Source: an uncultured Ignavibacteria bacterium (GTDB lineage Bacteria > Bacteroidota > Ignavibacteria > SZUA-365). Taken from it: a stretch of 64,000 nt of DNA. Location: assembly GCA_913061095.1 (NCBI GenBank), contig CAJXVM010000003.1:62001-126000 (forward strand), in the 5' to 3' direction. The notes below the pieces were generated by a model. It saw only the letters and a program-made list of their open reading frames with translations. It was not told where the DNA came from and did no database searches. Position numbers and translations under genes: made by a program. Shown piece after piece: positions 48,193 to 57,100 of the stretch (positions are counted from its first letter, which is position 1; every line of letters starts with the position of its first letter).

Positions 48193-49815
48193 GGAACGAA
48201 GCGTGACGAAATAGGTCCCTGAGACGAGGCGGCCGGGCATCCAGCGAATGCTGTGCGTTCCGGCGCGCATGTGTCCCTCACGGATGAGATACACCCGCCG
48301 TCCCAGTGCGTCATGCACGCTGATGCGCAGCTGCGCGTCGCGCGGGAGCCGGAGCTCGAGCGTCGCCGTATGGCGGACGGGATTCGTCAGGGTGCGCAGC
48401 GACGGCTGCTCCGGCAGCGCGGGCGCGCGCTCCGCCGCCACGGTGCTGTAATCGAACGGCTCATCGACGAGGTGGTATTTCTCCTCACTCTGCCCGTTGT
48501 AGTCGCGGCGCAGGTAGGGACAGACGAGCGGCGTGCGCTCAACCGTCGACAGATCGATCTGAACCGGCTCCCCGCCGTTCCAGTCGTAGAGCGGGATACT
48601 CGCGGGGTCGAACAGCGGCATCAGGCCGCGCTCGTATGCGACGTGGAACAGTCCGAAATTCCCCGGCTCGTGACCGGCAATCCACGTGCCGATCACATCG
48701 GTCAGGAAGGGATTTTTCCCGAAGATCAGCAGGTTGCTCATGAAATCCTGCGGCGTGCCGCCCGGTCCCGGCCCGGCATTGAATCCGTCGCCGTTGCGCC
48801 CGTATATCCCCTCAATCACATTGAGTCCCGTGCGCGTGATGCTGTGTGAATCGCAGGTACGCTGCGCCCAGGTTTCCATCCCGTATCCTCCGCTCGTCTT
48901 GCGTCCTGGACGATCCCAGCGCGGGATCCCGCGCGCAAGATGCTCCGCATACAACGCATCGACGCGCTGCTCGAAATCCGCGTGGAAATCCTGCAGCACG
49001 GCGGACGGATGCTGCGCCGTGGCATCCACGCCTTCGCAGAAGCGCACGTAGGGACTGACGGCCATGCCCTGCAGGTTCTTCGCGCAGAGCGTCATGCCCA
49101 TACTGTGTGTCTTGAACTTTGCGATGTTGAGGAGGAAGGTATCGTCGTCGTTGTAAGGCGCCACGTATCCGATGCGGCGAAACACCGTGCCATCGGGCAC
49201 GCCGCGCCAGATGACTTCCGTACCCGGCTGCAGCGTCTCGAGCGTCATCTCCCGCAGCGCGCGGCCCGTGGTGAAACCATGCACGTGCATCCCGTACCGT
49301 TCTGCGATGCGCTCGACGAGCACGCCGGTGACGTGGTATTCCCCGGCGCAGTAGCCGTCACCCAGCCAGTTTCCCTCGCGCGCAAACATGCTGCCGCCCG
49401 GGAAGCCGAGCCCCGTGATGCCGCCCGCTACGCCGTCGAGGAAATCAAGATCGGTGATGATGCCCATGCCCGCGGGTGTATTCCCCGTGCCCGACGTGCA
49501 GGTGAGATTCGGCTTGATCGCCATCGCGTGGGTGAAGGGGATGTCTCCGCCTTCGGCGGGATGGAAAATTTCGCGTGCGAACGCATCGCCCGCAATGCGT
49601 TTTGCGGTGCTGTCGAGCTTGTCCCCCACCGACGTGCGGCGGATGAAGACGGCGTCGGGATGTGCCGCGATGAATGGATGCAGTGAGAGAGAATCCGTCT
49701 GCTGAAGACGAGATCGCTGCAGCAATCCGTCACGATGGAGCGCCCGTGCGGGACGCGCCAGTGCCCCGGCGACGCCCGCTGCTGCGGTTGTGGCGAGAAA
49801 ACGACGTCGATCCAT
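48151..49815 (-). CDS. Tat-signal DUF362 protein with C-terminal T9SS sorting domain
   Basis: 554 residues. A twin-arginine signal MDRRRFLATTAAAGVAGALA replaces the usual Sec peptide. The central domain (about 50-440) is DUF362-like: THAMAIKPNLTC, FLLNIAKFKTHSMGMTLCAK, NLQGMAVSPYVRF, LNVIEGIYGRNGDGFN and LLIFGKNPFLTDVIGTWIAG. A type A sorting tail occupies about the last 85 residues (LRTLTNPVRHTATLELRLPR, HDALGRRVYLIREG, GTYFVTLRSS). Tat export plus T9SS suggests a folded or cofactor-loaded protein sent to the surface. The function of DUF362 is not settled. It converges with, and overlaps, the hydrogenase protease gene. Confidence 0.87.
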   Translation of the reverse strand: MDRRRFLATTAAAGVAGALARPARALHRDGLLQRSRLQQTDSLSLHPFIAAHPDAVFIRRTSVGDKLDSTAKRIAGDAFAREIFHPAEGGDIPFTHAMAIKPNLTCTSGTGNTPAGMGIITDLDFLDGVAGGITGLGFPGGSMFAREGNWLGDGYCAGEYHVTGVLVERIAERYGMHVHGFTTGRALREMTLETLQPGTEVIWRGVPDGTVFRRIGYVAPYNDDDTFLLNIAKFKTHSMGMTLCAKNLQGMAVSPYVRFCEGVDATAQHPSAVLQDFHADFEQRVDALYAEHLARGIPRWDRPGRKTSGGYGMETWAQRTCDSHSITRTGLNVIEGIYGRNGDGFNAGPGPGGTPQDFMSNLLIFGKNPFLTDVIGTWIAGHEPGNFGLFHVAYERGLMPLFDPASIPLYDWNGGEPVQIDLSTVERTPLVCPYLRRDYNGQSEEKYHLVDEPFDYSTVAAERAPALPEQPSLRTLTNPVRHTATLELRLPRDAQLRISVHDALGRRVYLIREGHMRAGTHSIRWMPGRLVSGTYFVTLRSSVGAAGCRLMLVR

Positions 49816-49900
49816 GGTCCCTCCGGAGAACAGCTGGTGAATACAGGAATATCGGGTGCGGAGGGGGGAATATCAAGAATGGCAGGATGGCAGAATAAAA

Positions 49901-49934
49901 AAATGGAAAGACCAGATTGGTCTTTCCATTTTTT
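49901..49934. terminator. Bidirectional terminator between the DUF362 and barrel genes
   Basis: AATGGAAAGACC-AGATT-GGTCTTTCCATT, perfect 12-bp stem flanked by A-run and T-run, usable from both sides; serves the barrel gene on the minus strand. Confidence 0.9.
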
Positions 49935-49955
49935 TCGTACTTGAGTCTTTGGTGA

Positions 49956-50672
49956 CTACAGTGTCATGGCGATGCCAATGGTGGCCTGCAGCCCGGTGAA
50001 ATCCTTCTGCTGCGTGTAGAGCAGCTCCTGGAATTCGAGGAACTGGTATTTCGCGCCGATGGAGATTCCGAAGCTGTCGGCGAAGAGAAAATCGAGTCCG
50101 GCACCGAAATAGTAGCCCAGGCGCACGTAGCTCTTTGTGTCATCGCTTCGATTGTCGTTGCTGACGAGCAGGAGATCGCGTCCGGTGATGCCGACATAGG
50201 CTCCGATGCCGACCATGGCATACGGCTGTATCGGTGTCTCCGGAGGGAGCGGCTGTACGGAAAGTCCCAGCGTCACCGGAACGATCACCGCCCAGGCATC
50301 GACGTTTTCGAATTCTTCCTCGATGTTGCTGACCGCTTCCTTGAAGTCAAACGTATAGCTAGTGTACCACGCGCCCGCGGAGACGTCGAAGTACATCGGA
50401 TGCGTCATCATCTTGCGGAAATGGAAGTCGAGGCCCAGTGCCTGGGACTGCTCGATCTGCGCGTCGGTCTGATCGTAGAGATTCTCCCCGATGCGGAACT
50501 CCTTCTCCTGGTCCTCCGGCCACCACGCGCCGAAACGGATTGTGTAGAACCCGGTCCGCTCCTTCTCCTGCTTGATGATCACGCGAGTTTCCTTTTGCTG
50601 CCGTTCCTGCTGCGCGCTGATACTGCCTGCGGCAACCACCAGCAGAAGGGTGATCGCAAGAAGCTTCTTCAT
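49956..50672 (-). CDS. Outer-membrane beta-barrel protein
   Basis: 238 residues. Signal peptide MKKLLAITLLLVVAAGSISA. The mature protein alternates hydrophobic and polar residues in strands with aromatic girdles (FYTIRFGAWWPE, MYFDVSAGAWYTSYTFDF, QPYAMVGIGAYVGITG, SYVRLGYYFGAGLDFLF, ISIGAKYQF) and ends ATIGIAMTL. It resembles small OprB/OmpW-type barrels, but I cannot name a family. ATG 50672 follows GGAGA; the upstream frame to 50843 is overprinting. Monocistronic. Confidence 0.83.
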   Translation of the reverse strand: MKKLLAITLLLVVAAGSISAQQERQQKETRVIIKQEKERTGFYTIRFGAWWPEDQEKEFRIGENLYDQTDAQIEQSQALGLDFHFRKMMTHPMYFDVSAGAWYTSYTFDFKEAVSNIEEEFENVDAWAVIVPVTLGLSVQPLPPETPIQPYAMVGIGAYVGITGRDLLLVSNDNRSDDTKSYVRLGYYFGAGLDFLFADSFGISIGAKYQFLEFQELLYTQQKDFTGLQATIGIAMTL

Positions 50673-50797
50673 GTCTCCTCCAGTGTGTTGATATCTCTCG
50701 TGCGATTGAATGCCGAAAAGTACACATTTCCACACAAAGCGGAAAGATGTTCGGCGATTTCGTACTTTTCCTCCACGTTTCATCACGAAAGGAAGGC

Positions 50798-51655
50798 ATG
50801 TCTGTTCTCCGCATCGGCACCTGCAGCTGGAAATATCCCTCATGGGAGGGGCTTGTGTATTCCGCTCCGAAGGGCATCAACTATCTCGAAGAGTATGCGA
50901 AGCAGTATGATACCGTGGAGATTGACCAGTGGTTCTGGTCACTGCACGGTCCCGGCAAGATCAGCATGCCCCGCGAGGATACGGTACGCGAGTATGCCGC
51001 GAGCGTGCCCGACGATTTCCGTTTCAGCGTCAAGGTGCCCAACAGCATCTCCCTCTCGCATTTCTACCGGAGATCAAAGGCGGATCCGCTGCGGGAGAAT
51101 CCGGACTTTCTCTCCGTCGAGCTGTTCGAGCGTTTCCTCGACACGCTTGCACCGATGCATCATCTTCTCGGACCGCTGATGCTGCAGTTCGAATACCTCA
51201 ACAAGCAAAAGATCCCGGCGCAGGACATCTTCCTCGTCCGCCTCGCGGAATTCCTCGACGCGATACCCCGCGATTTTCCGATCGGCATCGAATCCCGAAA
51301 TCCAAATTACCTCAACCCGAAATACTTTTCACTGCTCGAGAAAAACGGTGTGCACCACGTATTCCTGCAGGGATATTACATGCCCCCGGTACGGGACATA
51401 TTCGCGAAGAGTGGCGCCCCGTCATCCGGCACAACGGTGATCCGCCTGCACGGACCCGACCGCAAGGGAATCGAGGAAAAAACGGGCGGCAGCTGGGACC
51501 GCCGCATCGAGCCGCGGGATGACGTGCTGCAGGATGTGGTGGAAATGACGAACGTCCTGCTTTCACAGGACGTCGATGTGTATCTGAATGTCAACAATCA
51601 TTTCGAGGGATCGGCCCCGCGCACCATCGCGCACTTACGCGAACTGCTCGGCTAA
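50798..51655 (+). CDS. DUF72 TIM-barrel-like protein
   Basis: 285 residues. Family signatures: LRIGTCSWKYPSWEGLVYSA at the N-terminus, YDTVEIDQWFWSLHGPG, FRFSVKVPNSISLSHFYRRS, GPLMLQFEYLNK, FPIGIESRNPNYLNPKYFSL, VIRLHGPDRKGIEEKTGG and DVYLNVNNHFEGSAPRTI. DUF72 proteins are cytoplasmic and their activity is not established. ATG 50798 has AAGGAAGG upstream. Divergent from the barrel gene with a shared 125-base upstream region. Confidence 0.92.
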   Translation: MSVLRIGTCSWKYPSWEGLVYSAPKGINYLEEYAKQYDTVEIDQWFWSLHGPGKISMPREDTVREYAASVPDDFRFSVKVPNSISLSHFYRRSKADPLRENPDFLSVELFERFLDTLAPMHHLLGPLMLQFEYLNKQKIPAQDIFLVRLAEFLDAIPRDFPIGIESRNPNYLNPKYFSLLEKNGVHHVFLQGYYMPPVRDIFAKSGAPSSGTTVIRLHGPDRKGIEEKTGGSWDRRIEPRDDVLQDVVEMTNVLLSQDVDVYLNVNNHFEGSAPRTIAHLRELLG

Positions 51656-51740
51656 GGGACGCAAGGCCACATCGCGCATGTCTGCGCACGGATACAGCGC
51701 CAGGGGGGGCAGGCATAGCCACTGCGGTCAGGTTCGGTCG

Positions 51741-51887
51741 CTACATGGCATGATGTTCTTTCAGGCGGGGATCCGCAATGCGGCGCATCAGCTCGTCGGC
51801 CTGGCGGGAAGCCCGGCAGATGCCAAGGGTCAGCACAATGGCCGCAATGCTCGCGAGCACAATCAGCAGTGAAACCAGCAACGCCAT
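51741..51887 (-). CDS. 48-residue single-TM membrane protein
   Basis: Small gene: MALLVSLLIVLASIAAIVLT, then a Cys, then a basic/amphipathic tail (RASRQADELMRRIADPRLKE, HHAM). One strong TM helix at residues 2-24. A textbook ribosome site GGAGG lies 6 bases before the ATG, which is the main support. The C-terminal half looks helical and cytoplasmic. Function unknown. Confidence 0.6.
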   Translation of the reverse strand: MALLVSLLIVLASIAAIVLTLGICRASRQADELMRRIADPRLKEHHAM

Positions 51888-52055
51888 GACAACCTCCGTT
51901 TCTGTGGCACCCTGCTTCATGATGCTGAACGGAGCGCTGTTTCGCCAGTCAAATTCCCATCAGGGACAAATCCATATGGTCAGTGCCACGTCTCTCCGTC
52001 CGCTGCACAGGGTGCTCGGGAACACACCCCGTGGGCATGGCGGAGAGGCGCGACG
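51888..52055. other. Intergenic stretch between small membrane protein and OmpA-family gene
   Basis: About 170 bases. No clear promoter, hairpin terminator or further gene was seen. Confidence 0.4.
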
Positions 52056-54062
52056 CTATTCGACCGGTGTCTCCACGAGGATGGTGACCGTGCGGCAGTA
52101 GAAACGTCCTTCGGGAAGATCGTTCGTATACATGTCGGTCTCACCGCGGCCGGCGGCCCTGTCAGGGGACACGCCGAGCGCCTGAGCGGCAGACTCCGCG
52201 CGCGCCTCCGAGAGAGGCTGATTGACGCTCGGATCTCCGATCCGGTCGGTGTAACCGGTGATGGTGACGACGGCGTTCTCCTCGATGCGCGGGCGGATCA
52301 TCTCGACAATGCGCAGGTTGCGCGGACCGAGTTCCTCGGAATCGAAATCGAAGAGAATCAGATTATAGCGGTCGATGATTTTATCGCCGAGCTGCTGACG
52401 GCGCTTTTTCTGCACGGTGATCTGTTCGACGGTAAGCCGGCCGGGCTCGGAGACGGCTTCCTGCGCCGCGGCATCGATCACCGACATGCGGTACTGAAGG
52501 TCTTCGTCACTGCGTGGAATATTCGCCCGGTCATTCTGAATATCCCAGTCGATCGCTGCCGGCACGTCGAGTTCACCGGCAAAGGCGGCGAGCTGACGAC
52601 GACCCTGTCGCACATCGAGCGACCAGTCCGTGATGCCGGCGTCGCTGACGATTTCCGGGCGGAAGCGGATCAGCGGCGGATTCACCGAGCGCAGTGTGTC
52701 GTCAATGATGACAGGATCAAGAATTTCAGGCACGTCGGAGTAGATCTCGACGCGGCGATTTTCCCGGATACCGTCCTCCTCCTCGATGTTCGACGGTTTC
52801 GCGGGCAAATTCCGCGCTTCGATCGCGAGACGCGATGCGTCGATCCCCCAGACGGAGACAAAGTAATCGCGCACGGCTTCCGCACGGGCACGGGACAGCG
52901 CGAGGTCATCCTCTTCCGCACCTTCGTTGCTGTTCGTGCCGACAAGACGCAGCTGCGCATCCGGGTATTCCTGCATGCGCGAGCCGATGATGTTCAGCAC
53001 GTGGTGATAGGTGCCGAGAACATCCCGCTGTTTGAGATCGCGCACGCTGAACTCCGCGGTCTCCAAAGAGGAAAGGAGGTCGTACCTGCGGGGGATCTCC
53101 GCGCGATCTTCCGCGAAAAACACGTAGTTGAGCAGAGGACGCATCTCCGAGGAAATAAACTCCTCGACCTGCACGACGGCGAGCGGCAGCTCCTTGCCGG
53201 CGTCGGTGACGCCGAAGGCTTCGACGGAAACCGCGAGTTTCGGCGGCGGCGGCGGTGGCGGAGGTGGTGGCGGCGGAGGAGGAGGCTCAACCGGCTGCCT
53301 GGTGACCGGCGGACGATACATGATGCTCGCTCCGAGACGAAGCGTATTCACCGACCATGTAAGATCCGTATGCACGGGCGTCAGTCCGAGGGCATACAGT
53401 GCTTCCGGCGCGGCGAACAGCGTTCCCTGCTCATTGAGCGGCACTTCGTAACGCAGTCCCCCAACGAGAAAGGCCGCAAATGAGGAGGCATCAGGGATTT
53501 CCCCTTCGGAAAAATTTCGCGTGCGCTGCTGCGTATCGACGAACACACCACGATCCGGTGGATCGATGATGGTTTCCACCTGCTCGTAATTGGCGGTGGT
53601 CACCAGCCCGGCCTGCAGTCCACCGAGCAGCGAAAGCCCGCCCGCGATGCGCCAGGCCATCATCGGTTCAAGCATCACGGCAGCGAGCGACGCATCAACG
53701 GTATGTTCGAACGTCCCCTCGTAGGAACCCGGTTCAACAAACAGCATTTCCTTTTCCTCCGCCCTGAGCATGCCGCTGTAATCGACATATCCGAAACGCA
53801 GGAGAAGCGCGAGCTTCGTAGTCAGGGGAAGCTCATACAGCGCACCGAGCGCGAAGCCGGTGCCGTCTCCCTCCTCGAAGCGGGGACAGCAGTTCGGGAT
53901 GCCGGGGAGCTTCTGGAAATCCGCTGAATGGTAGTTGAGTCCGTAATCAAGGAATACGCCAAAGCGATGCCGCAGCTCCGGGATATCCTCCCCTTGCTGT
54001 GCCGCCGCAGGCAGGGTGCAGGCAAGCAGCAGGACAACGGCAATGAAGAGTCTGGAATTCAC
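52056..54062 (-). CDS. OmpA-family outer-membrane protein, barrel plus two OmpA-like domains
   Basis: 668 residues. Signal peptide ending PAAAQ; N-terminal beta-barrel (about 25-255, e.g. FGVFLDYGLNYHSADF, GALYELPLTTKLALLLRFGY). A Pro-rich hinge of about 15 consecutive Pro residues lies near 265. The periplasmic part has two OmpA_C-type peptidoglycan-binding regions (about 380-450 with LRLVGTNSNEGAEEDDLALS and SRARAEAVRDYFVSVWGID; about 580-665 with ILFDFDSEELGPRNLRIVEM, ITGYTDRIGDPSVNQPLSEA). It would link the outer membrane to the cell wall. It is transcribed from the same strand 97 bases after the giant repeat protein, suggesting the pair works together. Confidence 0.93.
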   Translation of the reverse strand: MNSRLFIAVVLLLACTLPAAAQQGEDIPELRHRFGVFLDYGLNYHSADFQKLPGIPNCCPRFEEGDGTGFALGALYELPLTTKLALLLRFGYVDYSGMLRAEEKEMLFVEPGSYEGTFEHTVDASLAAVMLEPMMAWRIAGGLSLLGGLQAGLVTTANYEQVETIIDPPDRGVFVDTQQRTRNFSEGEIPDASSFAAFLVGGLRYEVPLNEQGTLFAAPEALYALGLTPVHTDLTWSVNTLRLGASIMYRPPVTRQPVEPPPPPPPPPPPPPPPKLAVSVEAFGVTDAGKELPLAVVQVEEFISSEMRPLLNYVFFAEDRAEIPRRYDLLSSLETAEFSVRDLKQRDVLGTYHHVLNIIGSRMQEYPDAQLRLVGTNSNEGAEEDDLALSRARAEAVRDYFVSVWGIDASRLAIEARNLPAKPSNIEEEDGIRENRRVEIYSDVPEILDPVIIDDTLRSVNPPLIRFRPEIVSDAGITDWSLDVRQGRRQLAAFAGELDVPAAIDWDIQNDRANIPRSDEDLQYRMSVIDAAAQEAVSEPGRLTVEQITVQKKRRQQLGDKIIDRYNLILFDFDSEELGPRNLRIVEMIRPRIEENAVVTITGYTDRIGDPSVNQPLSEARAESAAQALGVSPDRAAGRGETDMYTNDLPEGRFYCRTVTILVETPVE

Positions 54063-54159
54063 TTGTACACCTCGTGCCGATAATCAGGTAAGGAATACAT
54101 TCTGTCTGATGCGAATGCTTCCAATATATGGATGTGCCGCTGAGGATCAAGTGGAGCCG

Positions 54160-57100
54160 TCAGTCGCGCACGATGAGTGAACCGTCGCGACGTTCGGTCC
54201 GGACAAGGCCGTCGAGCCAGTGAACAGATTCAAGGACAATTGGATAGTTCCCTCGTTCAGCGAGGATTTCCGCACGCAGGACGCCGATCGATGTTTCTCC
54301 TTTGCGATAGCGTCCGGACATGCGGATTCTCTGCACATCCTGTGTATCAGACAGCACAGTACCCCCGGAAATCACGCGCAACGTTTTTTTTTTCACCGCA
54401 ACATCCGCTTCGAGTTTCCCGCTGCCCGCGGCGTCCATCTCCGCTGCCGACAACAGCCGCAGAGCGATCGCGATCGTGTCACCGCGCTGCGCGGTCACGT
54501 TCGGCAATGCCAGCGCGGCTCGGCCGATGTCAAGGGTGACCGGATCAGACTCGGCGATACACTGCGCGTCGTTCCGAGTCTGCAGCGCATAGGCGCCGCT
54601 CCGCCGGGCGATGAACATGCGATCGGTGGCGCCCGGAATCGGCACGCCATTGTGCAGCCACTGATACTGCTCCGCCGGATAGGCGATCAGTGTATCCCTG
54701 CGCCGGAGCATCGCCGCGACGGGTGTCGGGCGCACCGTGACCGTCACCGGCTTTGTTCTGGAGAGACAGCCCTGTGCACCGGTCACCTCCACGACATAGC
54801 TCCCCTCCTCGCGCACGGTGATACGCCGCGAAGTCGCACCGGTCGACCAGGCGTAGGTCGCGAATCCCTCACCCGCGTCGAGCGTCACGCTGTCGCCCTC
54901 GCAGAAGGATGTTGGTCCCCGGGCGACGATGCGTGCATCGGGCAGCGGCATGACATGCACCTCGACAGGCTCCGAAGTGCTGCTGCAACCGTGTGTGTTC
55001 GTGACCGTGACGGTGTACGACCCTTTCTCATCCGCAGTCACAGTCCGGCCGCGCGCACCATTCGACCAGCGGTAGTCGGTGTATCCCTCCGGAGCGGAAA
55101 GACGAACGTGTTCGCCTTCGCAGAACCGCGTCTCCCCGCCGGCAGTAATATCGGCGACGGGAGCTTGATGAACCGTGCAATGCACAGTATCGGTGATGCT
55201 GCATCCCGCGGCGTCACTGAGCGTCAGCGCATACCGGGTCGATGCGGCCGGCGACGCTTCCGGATCGGGCGATTCACGGTCACTGAGACCCTTCGCGGGA
55301 CTCCAGAAATACGTATACGGTGGAGTGCCCCCTGATGCGCTTCCTCCGATGCGCACGCGTCCACCCTGACAGATTGCCACGGTACGGTCCATGTTCATGC
55401 GCAGCGGATCGGGGACATGTACGGTCACACTGTCAGAGACGGCACAGCCATTCGCATCGGTCACGGTCAGGCGATAGCGCGTCGTGACCGCGGGCCGGGC
55501 TTCGACGCTTCGCGCATCAGTACGATCGAGCCCCGCGGCGGGTGTCCACGCAAAGCGATACGGAGCTGTGCCGCTGCTCACCGTCGCGGTGAGCGTCTCC
55601 GACTCCCCCGGACACAGCGTGACCTCCTCCCCCGCATCCAGCTGCGGCATCGGGTACACGCGCAGAAAGACGGTATCCGTTGTCACGCAGTCATAGCGGT
55701 TGCGCTTGTGCAGGACGTAGCGCGTGTCTTCCCGTGGACGCGCGATGGGCTGCGCCGCCGTGGAAGAACTCAGACCCACGGCCGGTGTCCAGCGATACCG
55801 CGCACCGTACATCGTATCCACCCTCGCAGATCCCAGACGACGCTCGTCGCCGCTGCACATTTCGGCATCCTCCCCTGCATCGGCCTTGTTGCAGGGAAGC
55901 ACAGTCACGGTGATCGTGGTCGTGCTGACGCAGCCATTCGCGTCCGTAACATGCAGTGTGTAGGTGGTCGTCTGCACCGGATTCGCAACCGGCGTCGCGA
56001 TATTCCCCGCGCTGAGCCCCTCGAGGGGCATCCATTGATACGTATAGGGTTTGCGTCCGCCGCGCACGTCGACATCGAGACGGCGTGCCTGGTCCCTGCA
56101 GATCGTAATCTCCGGTGCGGCGATGATCTGCGGAGACGGGTGTACCGTGACGGTAACTTCGTCCGTGACGGTGCAGCCGCGTTCGTCCGTCACCGTGAGT
56201 GTATATGTTGTCGTCCGTTCCGGACGCGCGGTCGGCGTGGCGGTCAGCTTATTGAACAGTCCGGTGGCAGGGCTCCAGCTGTACCGGTACGGCGGTGTGC
56301 CGCCGCTGACCGTGGCCTCGAGCGGCGTCGATGCGCCTGAACACAGGTCGATATCCGCGCCGGCATTGACGACGGGCGGCGGCGCGATGACCACACGCAC
56401 GGAATCCGATACCGAACAGCCGTTGGCGTCGGTGACCGTGACCCGATAGGTACGCGAAGTCGTGGTCCGGACAGTCGGATCGAGCCGGCTCGTGCTGCTG
56501 AGACCAAGCGAGGGTCTCCATGATATGCGATACGGCGGTTTTCCTCCGTTCACGCGCGCATCCAGGGTGGCATCTCCGCCTTCGCAGAGCGTCACATCCG
56601 CACCGGCCTCCACGATGGGGGGTGCGAGTACATCCACCGTCACCTGCTCCTCGACGACACATCCGGCGGCATCGGTGACCTGCAGGGTGTAGGTTGTGCT
56701 GGTGACGGGCGCGGCCACTGGCGCGGCAATGTCCGTTGCGCTGAGCCCGATGGCCGGCGACCAGGCATAGGTGTACGGAGGCGTGCCGCCGCTGACGCTT
56801 GCCTTGAGATCGGTCGTCGCACCGCTGCAGATGCGATGGCTGCCGCGCAGTGTGATGCCGGGTCGCGGACGAACACTGACCCGCACGGTGCCCCCGGTGC
56901 TGCAGCCATTGGCATCGGTGACAGAAAGGGTGTACGTCGTGCTGCGGGACGGCGAGGCCATGGGCATGGATGCCGAGGGATCACTCAGACCTGCCGCGGG
57001 AGACCAGCGATAGCGAAACGGCGGCGTCCCGCCTGTCGCTTGCGCACCGATCTGCACGCGCGCGCCTCGGCAGACATCCACCTCTCCGGCGAGCTGCAGC

